A stretch of 64,000 nt of DNA from Halobacillus andaensis (GCF_014636475.1 NZ_BMEL01000002.1:682001-746000), one strand, 5' to 3'; shown: positions 1 through 8,238, numbered from the stretch's first letter. Notes: generated by a model not told the origin, from the letters alone. Numbers and translations: made by a program.

Positions 1-128
1 AAATTGTTCGCGTGCTTCAGCCATTCTTATCCGGTAAAACGATCTACGGGATTGGCAATATCCATGGAGGCGCAGAAGAACTAGTGACTCGACTGGAACA
101 AAAGAAAATCATAAAAGGAACGGCATAG
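1..128 (+). CDS. pgsB: PgsB/CapB, poly-gamma-glutamate synthetase ligase subunit (3' end only)
   Basis: Open frame entering from the left edge and stopping at TAG 126-128; only the last 41 or so residues are present, including a GNIHGGAEEL stretch. PgsB/CapB is the ATP-dependent amide ligase that, with PgsC at the membrane, polymerises glutamate into poly-gamma-glutamate. The assignment rests mainly on position, directly before a clear pgsC with a 13-nt gap, because too little sequence is visible to see the ATP-binding motifs. Confidence 0.75.
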   Translation, partial: IVRVLQPFLSGKTIYGIGNIHGGAEELVTRLEQKKIIKGTA

Positions 129-141
129 AAAGGAATTCATT

Positions 142-618
142 ATGTTTGTATTTGATACTGGAGATGTATATTTAGCGTTAGTTGCTGGAATCGTTCTTAG
201 TTTATTTTATACCGAGAAAACAGGCGTCCTGCCGGCGGGACTCGTCGTGCCGGGTTATATCGCCATGCTGTTTACGTTTCCTGTCAGCATTGCGGTCGTC
301 TTTATGATCAGTTTCCTTACCTATTTAATTGTCATGAAGGTGATCGCGAAGTTCACGATCTTATACGGCCGCAGGAAATTTACGGCTATGTTAACCGTGG
401 GCATCATTCTTAAAATCAGCTTTGATATGGCGGTCCCCGGTTTTTCAACCCCGGATATCGTCGACGGCATGATGGCGATCGGAGTTATAATCCCTGGATT
501 GATCGCCAATACTATTCAAAAACAAGGGGTACTGCCGACAACAGCAAGTACACTGCTGCTTAGCGGCGTAACCTTTGGAATCGTAACCTTATCAAGTGTA
601 ATCGGAGGAGGCATTTAA
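142..618 (+). CDS. pgsC: PgsC/CapC, membrane subunit of poly-gamma-glutamate synthetase
   Basis: 158 residues, close to the roughly 150 usual for PgsC/CapC, and almost entirely hydrophobic with four to five predicted membrane segments. It contains the family-like opening with TEKTGVLPAGLVVPGYIA near residues 24-42 and a second related segment GVIIPGLIANTIQKQGVLPT near residues 113-132. Family knowledge: PgsB and PgsC form the core membrane enzyme that makes and extrudes poly-gamma-glutamate. An SD-like AAAGGAA lies upstream of ATG 142. The pgsE-like gene follows by 1 nt. Confidence 0.93.
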   Translation: MFVFDTGDVYLALVAGIVLSLFYTEKTGVLPAGLVVPGYIAMLFTFPVSIAVVFMISFLTYLIVMKVIAKFTILYGRRKFTAMLTVGIILKISFDMAVPGFSTPDIVDGMMAIGVIIPGLIANTIQKQGVLPTTASTLLLSGVTFGIVTLSSVIGGGI

Positions 619-619
619 A

Positions 620-790
620 ATGGAAGCGACTTTAAATTATAGAAAAAATAGACAATCCAAGAAAGAACCAAAATTAACCTTTAGCCAATGGGTGTTAAAA
701 ACCATCAAACGCCATAAGAAAAGAACGACCACAGATGCTACGTTGGGATTAATCATTACTGCAGCTCTCTTTTTAATCAACCTGGTATAA
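620..790 (+). CDS. pgsE: PgsE/CapE-like small membrane protein
   Basis: A 56-residue ORF starting at ATG 620, one base after the pgsC stop, with SD GGAGGAG (604-610) inside the end of pgsC. The first two thirds are strongly basic (RKNRQSKKEPK, KTIKRHKKRTTT) and the last 16 residues form one hydrophobic segment ending LFLINLV. Size, basic N-terminus, single membrane helix and position between pgsC and capD match PgsE/CapE, a small accessory subunit of the PGA synthetase. The usual pgsA/capA gene, found between C and E in Bacillus, is absent here. Confidence 0.75.
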   Translation: MEATLNYRKNRQSKKEPKLTFSQWVLKTIKRHKKRTTTDATLGLIITAALFLINLV

Positions 791-794
791 TCCA

Positions 795-2456
795 ATGAAT
801 AAAAACAAAACGTTCAACATTATACTCATCAGCTTGTTTATCATCATTCTCGTTTTGTTAAATATTAGGCAGAGTGGAATCATTGATGAACAAAACGCGG
901 AGGACGATGATTATACGTTGAACGACACAGCTCCCGACGAAGAAGAGGTTGGCTCTTATGGTGTAACATCTGATAGTACGATTGCGACGGAAGTAGGCAT
1001 GAAAGTATTAGAACAAGGCGGAAACGCCGTTGATGCAGCAATAGCCGTAAGTTTTGTGTTAGGCGTCGGGGAGCCTTATGGGTCCGGGATCGGCGGAGGC
1101 GGAACGATGCTGATTCATCCGGAAAAAGGGAGCGACGAGTCGCCCGTCATCTATGATTATCGTGAAGTCGCCCCTGAGTCAGAGGAACTGCCGGACAGCG
1201 GTACAGGCGTCCCGGGATTTGTGCAAGGGATGTATGACGTGCACGATGATTTCGGAACGGTCGAGATGGAGCAGCTCATTGAGCCGTCGATTAATTTCGC
1301 CAGCAACGGCGTGACGGTTTCTGAAACCTTGCACAACCGGCTGAATGATGCCGAGTACCGCATGCCCGATTTAGATCATATGTATCCTGACGGTGAACCC
1401 ATTGAAGCGGGCGAAATCTTAAAGCAGCAGCAGCTGGCTGATACGCTTACAGCGATTAAGGAAGAAGGACCAGACGCTTTCTACACAGGGAAGCTAGCAG
1501 AACAAATAACCGATCAAGAAGATAAAATCAGCGAGGAAGATTTGGAGTCCTATGAAGTAGAAGTCTCAGAACCGATCGAAGGGCAGTTCGGCGACTATGA
1601 TGTATTAGCGCCGCCCCCGCCATCCGGAGGCATTATGCTATTGCAAAGTTTAGAAATGGCCGAGATGCTTCAAATCGAAGACACGAAGGATAAGCCAGTC
1701 GATTTTGCGATGATGATGGGCATGATAAATCGTGTCAGTTACAAAGACCGACTAGAAAAAGTCGGAGACCCAAGTTTCACAGAAGTCCCGACAAATGAGA
1801 TGCTCTCTGACGATCACATCAAGGATCTCGCATCGAATATTGAGGGCTCTGAGCTTTCCGATGAATACCGCTCGAACCTGGATTCTGACGCCGACTTAGA
1901 AGATCACGAGAACACGACCCATTTCGTCGTCGTCGATAAAGACGGCATGATGGTATCAGTCACGAATACGCTCAGTAACTTTTTCGGTTCCGGCGAGTAT
2001 GTCGAAGGATTTTTCTTAAACAACCAATTGAAAAACTTCAGCAACAGTGAAAACTCACCAAACAAGCCGGAGCCAGGAAAACGTCCATTTAGCTATACGA
2101 CCCCGGCCGTCCTGGCTAAAAACGGGAATCCAGTAATCGGAATTGGAGCTTCGGGTGGTCGGAGAATTACACCAATCATCTCTCAGCAGTTAGTACGAAC
2201 GGTGAAATTCAATGAGCCGATTCAAGCGGCTGTCGAAGAACCGCGGACATTCCTGGAACTTGATGAAGATAAGCTGCAGGTGGAGAACGATTACGTGTTC
2301 TTAGAAGACCCGGAAGAAAACCTTGATATTAACGTTGAATATTCCGACCGGACCTCGTACTTCGGAAGCGTCCAAGGACTCGTCATCGATTACGAAAACG
2401 ACAACATCCACGGCGCCAGCGACCCAAGAAGACAAGGCAGCTGGGAGTCAGAGTGA
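795..2456 (+). CDS. capD: CapD-like gamma-glutamyltransferase (capsule depolymerase/anchoring enzyme)
   Basis: 553 residues with an N-terminal membrane anchor (about 8-23) followed by an acidic linker and a complete gamma-glutamyltranspeptidase domain. Visible family features: GGNAVDAAIAVSFVLGV (75-91), SGIGGGGTM (97-105), the autoprocessing site TTHFVVVD with predicted nucleophile Thr374, and oxyanion-type GASGGRRI (451-458). Such enzymes cleave themselves before the Thr and then cut or transfer gamma-glutamyl bonds. In B. anthracis CapD attaches PGA to peptidoglycan. Starts 4 nt after the pgsE-like stop with no clear SD, so translational coupling is likely. An intrinsic terminator follows at 2547. 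Confidence 0.92.
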   Translation: MNKNKTFNIILISLFIIILVLLNIRQSGIIDEQNAEDDDYTLNDTAPDEEEVGSYGVTSDSTIATEVGMKVLEQGGNAVDAAIAVSFVLGVGEPYGSGIGGGGTMLIHPEKGSDESPVIYDYREVAPESEELPDSGTGVPGFVQGMYDVHDDFGTVEMEQLIEPSINFASNGVTVSETLHNRLNDAEYRMPDLDHMYPDGEPIEAGEILKQQQLADTLTAIKEEGPDAFYTGKLAEQITDQEDKISEEDLESYEVEVSEPIEGQFGDYDVLAPPPPSGGIMLLQSLEMAEMLQIEDTKDKPVDFAMMMGMINRVSYKDRLEKVGDPSFTEVPTNEMLSDDHIKDLASNIEGSELSDEYRSNLDSDADLEDHENTTHFVVVDKDGMMVSVTNTLSNFFGSGEYVEGFFLNNQLKNFSNSENSPNKPEPGKRPFSYTTPAVLAKNGNPVIGIGASGGRRITPIISQQLVRTVKFNEPIQAAVEEPRTFLELDEDKLQVENDYVFLEDPEENLDINVEYSDRTSYFGSVQGLVIDYENDNIHGASDPRRQGSWESE

Positions 2457-2487
2457 TAGAAGGGTAGATGGGAGAGAAGGGAAAGAT

Positions 2488-2528
2488 GGTACCAGGTACA
2501 CCAAGGGTGAAAACCTGTACCTGGTACC
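2488..2528. repeat. 41-bp palindromic repeat, copy 1
   Basis: Left arm GGTACCAGGTACA (2488-2500), 15-nt purine-rich loop, right arm TGTACCTGGTACC (2516-2528). Arms are perfect reverse complements. One of five equal-length copies between 2.4 and 3.7 kb; resembles a REP-doublet (REPIN). Confidence 0.85.
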
Positions 2529-2546
2529 AACTCTCCATCAATAAAG

Positions 2547-2587
2547 AAAGCTTGCAGGGAAATGTTTATTTTCCTGCAAGCTTTTTT
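2547..2587 (+). terminator. Intrinsic terminator of the PGA operon
   Basis: Stem AAAGCTTGCAGG (from 2547) pairs with CCTGCAAGCTTT (to 2584) across an A/T-rich loop, followed by a T run. It lies about 90 nt after the capD stop. Confidence 0.85.
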
Positions 2588-2625
2588 ACATTTTTTAGAG
2601 CAAACTTTAAATTTGGCTCTTTTTT

Positions 2626-2666
2626 GGTACCAGGTACACGTAAGTGGAAAGGCTGTACATGGTTAC
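2626..2666. repeat. 41-bp palindromic repeat, copy 2 (degenerate right arm)
   Basis: Left arm GGTACCAGGTACA is intact at 2626-2638; the right arm reads TGTACATGGTTAC (2654-2666), with one substitution and one insertion-like change. Total length is still 41 bp. Confidence 0.75.
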
Positions 2667-2744
2667 ACACGATCACCTACCATCGACCCGCTGTGAATTT
2701 CAGATCACAAAAAGTAGAGAAAATTTAATTTTTGCTATGATTGA

Positions 2745-2785
2745 GGTACCAGGTACACAAAAAGGAGAAGTCTGTACCTGGTACC
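2745..2785. repeat. 41-bp palindromic repeat, copy 3
   Basis: GGTACCAGGTACA (2745-2757), 15-nt loop caaaaaggagaagtc, TGTACCTGGTACC (2773-2785). It ends 8 nt beyond the stop of the convergent PGA hydrolase gene and could act as its hairpin. Confidence 0.85.
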
Positions 2786-2793
2786 AAATCTCT

Positions 2794-3405
2794 TCACCGT
2801 ATTCCTTTACATACTGCTTCAACATATCGATAGAATTCATCGGTCTGTGTATACCCGAGCTCCATCCTCGTATTATTCCCAAAAAAGGCTTCACGCTGAG
2901 CCTTACTGATTTCAAGCTGCACGCCCATTCCACGCTTATTTTGATTCACAATATTCCGCGGATCAATCCCAGCCATTGGACTTTTATCAGACAACATTTC
3001 CGCACTGAACCCAGCGGCTGTTAACGCCTCATATACCTTTTGCCGCCCGGCGCGATCCGCACCGCCGACGAGCGTATGCTTCAGTTTCGCCTCCTCATAC
3101 CCATGATAAGCGAGTGAATACGAGTGTGCGCCAGTCATCTGCAGCGCTTTCGGCTCATCAAAACGAATCGAAGACACGTGCAAATCGCGGTTTCCCTTGC
3201 GCCGCAACCCCTCAAAGCAGTAATAAGAGAAGCGGCCGCGTTGAGCCGTTGCCATCGCAAGCTCCGAACACCCCGCTTCAATACCGCCGCCATGAATCGC
3301 TATAATGATAACATCGGAATCACACGGCTCGCTGATGATGGTGTAGTCCCGCCCAGCTTCGTTTTCTTTTTTTAGGTCATCAAATGTGTTGTACAACGTT
3401 CCCAT
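2794..3405 (-). CDS. Poly-gamma-glutamate hydrolase family protein (DUF867, PghP/YjqB-like)
   Basis: 203 residues, the normal length of this zinc peptidase family (phage PghP; B. subtilis YjqB, YmaC, YndL). A carboxypeptidase-like metal site is readable: HGGGIE with His38 and Glu43, a second histidine His101 in LAYHGYE, and Glu165 in the C-terminal GVQLEIS. Family role: endo-hydrolysis of the gamma-amide bonds of poly-gamma-glutamate. No signal peptide is visible. Minus-strand SD GAGGAAAGATAACA precedes ATG 3405. It faces the PGA synthesis operon and is flanked by 41-bp repeats on both sides, suggesting local remodelling or capture of the hydrolase. Confidence 0.88.
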   Translation of the reverse strand: MGTLYNTFDDLKKENEAGRDYTIISEPCDSDVIIIAIHGGGIEAGCSELAMATAQRGRFSYYCFEGLRRKGNRDLHVSSIRFDEPKALQMTGAHSYSLAYHGYEEAKLKHTLVGGADRAGRQKVYEALTAAGFSAEMLSDKSPMAGIDPRNIVNQNKRGMGVQLEISKAQREAFFGNNTRMELGYTQTDEFYRYVEAVCKGIR

Positions 3406-3434
3406 TGTTATCTTTCCTCTCTGTCCTCAGCAAA

Positions 3435-3477
3435 GTGTACCAGGTACGCAGAATGTAATAACCTGTACCTGGTACAC
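3435..3477. repeat. 41-bp palindromic repeat, copy 4 (compensated arms)
   Basis: Left GTGTACCAGGTAC and right GTACCTGGTACAC. Relative to the other copies the outer base pair changed on both arms (GGTACC to TGTACC; GGTACC to GGTACA), so pairing is kept. Loop 3449-3463. Confidence 0.8.
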
Positions 3478-3568
3478 ACGAATATAGTACATTCACACCC
3501 TCAACCACCTACAATTATTAATTTTACAACAATTAAAGGAGAGAAAATTTAAATTTCACTATTGTAAA

Positions 3569-3609
3569 GGTACCAGGTACACAAAAGGGAGACGGCTGTA
3601 CCTGGTACC
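3569..3609. repeat. 41-bp palindromic repeat, copy 5
   Basis: GGTACCAGGTACA (3569-3581), loop caaaagggagacggc, TGTACCTGGTACC (3597-3609). The rest of the 3406-3713 gap holds copy 4 and A/T-rich leader sequence for the next gene. Confidence 0.85.
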
Positions 3610-3713
3610 AAAACGCCTCCCCACAAAAAATCCCCCAAAAAAGTGATCCAATCCTTCCCCCTTTACGTTAGCTACACAAGAACACCAAAAATCAAAAGGA
3701 GAGTGAACCCCTT

Positions 3714-5048
3714 ATGAAGAAAACCATCAAACGCACATTACTTACGATCACAGCCGTCACCCTGCTTACCCCATCCGTCGCAATGGCGCACGACCACAGC
3801 GAGCCAACAGCGAAAACACCAGCAGCTGACCTCCGAACGACACTGGACCAGCTGCTATCGGAACATTTCACCTTAGCCACAACCGCCATGATGAAAGATT
3901 ACCATGACGCCGAAGATACAGAACAAGCGTATCAGGCTCTTGATGAAAACGCCAAATCCATGACCCCGGCGATTGAATCTGTCTACGGCGAAGAAGGAGC
4001 GGCACAGTTCGAAGAGATTTTCCTAAACCATAACGACTACTCCCCAGATTTCGTCGAAGCCGCGAAAAATGATGACGAAGCGTTAAGAGAAGAGGCAGAA
4101 GCCGAAGTCGATGAATTCGTCGAGGAGTTCAGCGAATTTCTAGCCACAGCGACTGAATACCATATGCCAAAAGAAGCGGCCGAGGAAGCCATCGCCGCTC
4201 ATGAGCAGGACGTCATCCAAACGTTCGATCACTACACAAATGAAGACTATGAAGAAGCGTACGGTGCGTACCGTGAAGGGTTCCACCGCATGTTTGACAT
4301 AAGCAAAGCCGTTTCCACAGCGATCACTACACAAATGCCGGATGAATTCGACAACACTAAAGCCGATACACCAGCCGCTGACCTGCGCTCCAGCCTAAAC
4401 AGCCTGGCGTCTGAACATTTTGCCCTTGCTGCCCTTGAAATGCAAAAAGGCTACGATCAAGCAGCCGACTACGATTTCGTCACCTGGGCCGAAGACATGC
4501 ACACTAAAGACTTCAAAGCAGCGATCGAATCCATCTACGGCAGTGAAGGCTCCGACCAATTTGAAAACGCGTGGCAGCAAGACCACATTAACGCGCAATC
4601 AGATGTCATCACAGCTGCTCTTGAAGAGGATGAACAGTTACGCGGACAAGCCGAAGACAGCCTGCAAGCTTTTGCTGAACGCTTCGGAAGCTTCCTGGGC
4701 GAATCGACAGATGGCAACATGCCAGCTGAAGACGCAACCGACGCGATCTGGCAGCACGAAGAGCATGTCCTGCAAACGTTCGATCACTACACAGAAGGTG
4801 ATTACGAAGCAGCCTACGATTCCTTCCGTGAAGGCTACGGCTTCATGTTCGGCATCGGCGAAAACGTAAGCGAAGCCATCATTACGCAAATGCCTGATCA
4901 ATTCGCAGGCGAAGACATGCCATCTGACATGCCGAAAACAGGACTCGGAGGAACAGCTGACCACAACTCAACTACCCTGTGGATCGCATTCGCAGCAGCA
5001 GCCTTAACAGCCGCTGGATTCCTTATACGAAAAACAACCACTAAATAA
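3714..5048 (+). CDS. Two-repeat surface protein with MPKTG sorting signal
   Basis: 444 residues. A Sec signal peptide (1-25, cleavage near AMA) is followed by two homologous acidic, mainly helical repeats of about 175 residues (36-212 and 219-397), each ending in AHEQDVIQTFDHYT / QHEEHVLQTFDHYT and a YREGF / FREGY segment. The C-terminus is a cell-wall sorting signal: MPKTG (406-410), a hydrophobic stretch and a basic tail RKTTTK. Bacillus homologues are often labelled copper amine oxidase, but no amine oxidase motif is visible, so the function is unknown. The sortase gene follows 15 nt downstream and probably anchors it. Confidence 0.8.
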   Translation: MKKTIKRTLLTITAVTLLTPSVAMAHDHSEPTAKTPAADLRTTLDQLLSEHFTLATTAMMKDYHDAEDTEQAYQALDENAKSMTPAIESVYGEEGAAQFEEIFLNHNDYSPDFVEAAKNDDEALREEAEAEVDEFVEEFSEFLATATEYHMPKEAAEEAIAAHEQDVIQTFDHYTNEDYEEAYGAYREGFHRMFDISKAVSTAITTQMPDEFDNTKADTPAADLRSSLNSLASEHFALAALEMQKGYDQAADYDFVTWAEDMHTKDFKAAIESIYGSEGSDQFENAWQQDHINAQSDVITAALEEDEQLRGQAEDSLQAFAERFGSFLGESTDGNMPAEDATDAIWQHEEHVLQTFDHYTEGDYEAAYDSFREGYGFMFGIGENVSEAIITQMPDQFAGEDMPSDMPKTGLGGTADHNSTTLWIAFAAAALTAAGFLIRKTTTK

Positions 5049-5063
5049 AAGGAGGCACGGGCA

Positions 5064-6035
5064 ATGAAGTGGAAAATCTATTTTACCGTCGTGGGCTTTG
5101 TTGCCCTCTTACTAGCTGCCTATAGCACAGACGTTTTTGCCAACTGGACTAACGACACCGACGACGAAGGACTAGAAAGAGGCCAGCTCTCTTCCGAATC
5201 CGATCAAAATTTAAAACCGCCAGAAGAAGACGTCCCATTAGATGAAGAATTCACCCTGCTGAACGACCAGCAAATCGAAAAATTCCAGCAGAGCAAACAA
5301 GACGAAGGCATTACACCAACCCATATCAAGATCCCAAGCATTGACGTCGACGCCCCGATCGAACAAGTCGGCATCCTCGACAACGGACAAATGGGCGTCC
5401 CAGAAAACATCGACAACGTCGGCTGGTTCGAGCCCGGCACCAAACCCGGCGACCCTGGAAACAGCGTCCTCGCCGGCCACGTCGACAGCAAATCAGGTCC
5501 CGCCGTCTTCTTCTACCTCGACCAGCTCGAAGAAGGCGATGAAATCATCGTATCCAACGACAACGGCGACGAACGGACCTACACCGTCCAGCACATGGAA
5601 AGCTACCCATATGCGGACGCACCCATACAGGACATCTTTGGACCATCTGATGAAAAAAAACTGAATCTGATCACCTGTACAGGCACCTTTAACCGCGATC
5701 AAGGAACGCACGAAGAACGACTCGTCGTATATACCGAATTAGAAGAACCTGCCGAGTCAGACGAACTAGACGCGGCTTCAGAACCAACACCGCCGGACCA
5801 TATTGCCATTAGCGGCAGCTTCATCACGTGGCACGCCGTCCGTGTCGAAGGCGTCGCCGGCTACCGCGTCTATAAGAGCGACGATGGTGAAAATTTTGAC
5901 CACGTCGAAAGCATTTCAGCGCACGAACGTAAATCGTTCACAGATGAAGAAGCAGCGGGCCACACGTACTACGTCACAACCGTTTACCTCGACGGGACGG
6001 AATCAGAACCATCTGAGAGCGTAAGTAAAGAATAG
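5064..6035 (+). CDS. Class F-like sortase with C-terminal fibronectin type III-like domain
   Basis: 323 residues: one N-terminal membrane helix (about 5-26), an acidic linker, a sortase domain (about 85-226) and a C-terminal FnIII-like domain (about 244-318, ITWHAV...GYRVYKSDDG...YYVTTVY). The catalytic triad is readable as His139 (LAGHVDS), Cys205 (LITCTGTF) and Arg219 (HEERLVVY). The VPENIDNVGWFEPGTKPGD segment is typical of class F enzymes. Sortases cut LPXTG-like signals and join the protein to the wall; the obvious client is the MPKTG protein just upstream. SD AAAGGAGG lies ahead of ATG 5064. The added FnIII-like domain is unusual. Confidence 0.88.
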   Translation: MKWKIYFTVVGFVALLLAAYSTDVFANWTNDTDDEGLERGQLSSESDQNLKPPEEDVPLDEEFTLLNDQQIEKFQQSKQDEGITPTHIKIPSIDVDAPIEQVGILDNGQMGVPENIDNVGWFEPGTKPGDPGNSVLAGHVDSKSGPAVFFYLDQLEEGDEIIVSNDNGDERTYTVQHMESYPYADAPIQDIFGPSDEKKLNLITCTGTFNRDQGTHEERLVVYTELEEPAESDELDAASEPTPPDHIAISGSFITWHAVRVEGVAGYRVYKSDDGENFDHVESISAHERKSFTDEEAAGHTYYVTTVYLDGTESEPSESVSKE

Positions 6036-6049
6036 AAAGGAATAAATGA

Positions 6050-6082
6050 ACGGAGCCTCTATATTCCGGGGCTCCGTTTTTT
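6050..6082 (+). terminator. Intrinsic terminator after the sortase gene
   Basis: Stem ACGGAGCC (6050-6057) / GGCTCCGT (6070-6077) with a T6 tail. Confidence 0.88.
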
Positions 6083-6160
6083 CGTGTACAAAGGGGTTGA
6101 GAGGTTCAACCAAACCCTTTATACTTACGAATCAGCAAAAGTATAAAGGTGAGGGTATGG

Positions 6161-6436
6161 ATGGATTTTTTGGTTCCTTTAGCAGGAACGCTTATTTTTG
6201 GATTTCTCGGAGCAGTTGGGTTTTATCATGCCTTTAAACGGTACAACCCTGACGATCACTTCTTAGACATCATGTCGACGTATCCTACATGGATGCAATT
6301 CGTCGCCGAGTTATTTCTATGGATGACGAAAAAGCTGTTTCCAGAACAAGTTCATCGCAAAGTGTACCGGGCAGCGGCTTTTCTATTTGGAGTATTGATG
6401 TGCGGATTCATCAGTATATTCTGGATTTTTAGATAG
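6161..6436 (+). CDS. Small membrane protein, unknown function
   Basis: 91 residues from ATG 6161, chosen over GTG 6149 because AAGGTGAGG (6146-6154) is well spaced for the ATG. Two hydrophobic segments (about 4-22 and 70-88) flank an aromatic, mildly charged middle. First of four consecutive small membrane protein genes that may be co-transcribed up to the terminator at 7127. No family recognised. Confidence 0.65.
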   Translation: MDFLVPLAGTLIFGFLGAVGFYHAFKRYNPDDHFLDIMSTYPTWMQFVAELFLWMTKKLFPEQVHRKVYRAAAFLFGVLMCGFISIFWIFR

Positions 6437-6451
6437 GTAGGTGTGTACATA

Positions 6452-6658
6452 ATGGAAATTCTTACTGGACTGGGCATTGCCTTGTTAGCAGTAGTGGGGA
6501 TCATTATACTTCTTCTCGTCATGATCACGTTAGACACTGGTGCCTGGTGGAAAGATCTTAAAGGCTTTACGAGAAAACAAAAAGTGATCGCTTTTACTTT
6601 ACTCATCGTTGTTTGGCTCGCGCTTGGTTTGTTCATAGGTACGATTGATATTTCATAA
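6452..6658 (+). CDS. Small membrane protein, unknown function
   Basis: 68 residues from ATG 6452 (SD-like AGGTG at 6439-6443). Two membrane segments separated by a short basic loop with DTGAWWKDLKGFTRKQK. Follows its neighbour by 15 nt. No family recognised. Confidence 0.6.
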   Translation: MEILTGLGIALLAVVGIIILLLVMITLDTGAWWKDLKGFTRKQKVIAFTLLIVVWLALGLFIGTIDIS

Positions 6659-6674
6659 GGAAAAGGATGGAAGA

Positions 6675-6908
6675 ATGAAAGATTTAATTGGCAGTTTAAT
6701 CGCCTTAAGTTTTGGTGTTTTTGCAATTTATGCTTTTTTCTGGACCACACGAGAACGCGTTTCCAATCGTGAAGATTACAACTATTTTTTATCCTCTTTT
6801 ACTTTTTTTCCTCCATCCGTTAATTTTTGGCTTCTCAAGTTTTTGTATTTATTCGGGGGACTTTTAGCCATTGCATTGGGGATTTATGGGGTAGTCTTAT
6901 TCTTTTAA
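6675..6908 (+). CDS. Small membrane protein, unknown function
   Basis: 77 residues from ATG 6675 with purine-rich AAGGATGGAAGA upstream; an earlier in-frame start at 6645 would overlap the previous gene. Two hydrophobic segments (about 5-19 and 54-75) with a polar aromatic loop. Part of the 6.1-7.1 kb run. Confidence 0.58.
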   Translation: MKDLIGSLIALSFGVFAIYAFFWTTRERVSNREDYNYFLSSFTFFPPSVNFWLLKFLYLFGGLLAIALGIYGVVLFF

Positions 6909-6927
6909 TTTTTTGAGGTGATTAAAA

Positions 6928-7125
6928 ATGAAAAATAAAATCGGCATCCTGATCGTTGCTGCTACAGCGCTGGTTCTATATGTTATCGGCGCATTACTGA
7001 ATACGGATCTATTCACACCCGTTACTTTTCGCGATGGTGAATTTACGATAAGCATCATAGGCATCATTGTATTGTTCATTATCTCTATTATTGTAGGATC
7101 CGTGGTTACAAGGCAAAAGAAATAG
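6928..7125 (+). CDS. Small membrane protein, unknown function
   Basis: 65 residues starting ATG 6928 with SD TGAGGTG. Two membrane helices (about 5-24 and 41-58) and a basic C-terminal tail TRQKK. Last gene before the terminator at 7127. Confidence 0.62.
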   Translation: MKNKIGILIVAATALVLYVIGALLNTDLFTPVTFRDGEFTISIIGIIVLFIISIIVGSVVTRQKK

Positions 7126-7126
7126 C

Positions 7127-7153
7127 AGTCAGCCGATTGTGCTGACTTTTTTT
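7127..7153 (+). terminator. Intrinsic terminator
   Basis: Stem AGTCAGC (7127-7133) / GCTGACT (7141-7147), then T7. Closes the run of small membrane protein genes. Confidence 0.85.
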
Positions 7154-7165
7154 ATGACTAAAAAA

Positions 7166-7196
7166 TGTTGCATTTGCAACAAAAACACTTTAAAAT
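7166..7196 (+). promoter_or_regulatory. marR promoter with overlapping palindromic operator
   Basis: The perfect palindrome TGTTGCATTTGCAACA (7166-7181) covers the -35 element TTGCAT (7168-7173), which sits 17 nt before TAAAAT (7191-7196). TTGCAA-type palindromes are common MarR family operators, so autorepression of the gene at 7231 is the likely mechanism (inference). Confidence 0.65.
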
Positions 7197-7230
7197 AAAT
7201 GACAACAAAATTAACCTAAAGGAGCTCATC

Positions 7231-7683
7231 ATGAAGGAAATACTTCGAGAAATAGGAATGATCGCGCGGGCATTAGATTCCATCAGTAACATCGAATTTA
7301 AAGAATATGATTTAACAAAAGGACAGTATCTGTACCTGGTACGCATCTATGAAAACCCGGGCATCATCCAGGAAAAAGCCGCCGAGATGATCAAAGTAGA
7401 CCGCACAACAGCCGCCCGCGCCATCAAAAACCTTGAAACAAACGGCTTCATTGAAAAGAAAGAAGATCCACACAACAAAAAGATAAAAAAACTCTATCCC
7501 ACAGAGAAAGGGAAAAAGGTGTACCCTTTAATTAAAAGAGAGAACGATTACTCCAATAGCGTAGCATTAGAGGGATTTTCCGAAAGTGAAGCTGAAGATA
7601 TTTTCCATCTACTTCAAAGAGTCAGAACCAATATCGAAAAAGACTGGGAATTTGTGAAAAAAGGAAACAAGCGAAATTATTAA
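7231..7683 (+). CDS. MarR family transcriptional regulator
   Basis: 150 residues from ATG 7231 (SD AAAGGAG; an in-frame ATG at 7165 lies in the operator and is rejected). It has a winged-helix MarR core: KGQYLYLVRIYENPGI, then EKAAEMIKVDRTTAARAI as recognition helix region and NGFIEKKEDPHNKKIKKLYPT as wing. It is followed 21 nt later by paiA and paiB, so it probably controls itself and these genes through the palindrome at 7166. The ligand is unknown. Confidence 0.88.
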   Translation: MKEILREIGMIARALDSISNIEFKEYDLTKGQYLYLVRIYENPGIIQEKAAEMIKVDRTTAARAIKNLETNGFIEKKEDPHNKKIKKLYPTEKGKKVYPLIKRENDYSNSVALEGFSESEAEDIFHLLQRVRTNIEKDWEFVKKGNKRNY

Positions 7684-7704
7684 GAAGGAGTGCTCGGATA
7701 ATAA

Positions 7705-8220
<516 letters not shown>

Positions 8221-8238
8221 TAGAAAGGTGGATGCTGA

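Noticed and set aside
2468-3024. Short plus-strand frames running through the palindromic repeats
   Set aside because: They are made of repeat sequence or lie antisense to the PGA hydrolase gene, with no SD or family resemblance.
3714-5048. Annotation as copper amine oxidase
   Set aside because: No quinone-forming Tyr motif or copper-binding His cluster of amine oxidases is visible; the label seems to be database habit.
7331-7343. TGTACCTGGTACG, a match to one arm of the 41-bp repeat
   Set aside because: It encodes YLYLVR, a conserved part of the MarR protein, and no partner arm lies 41 bp away. Coincidence.
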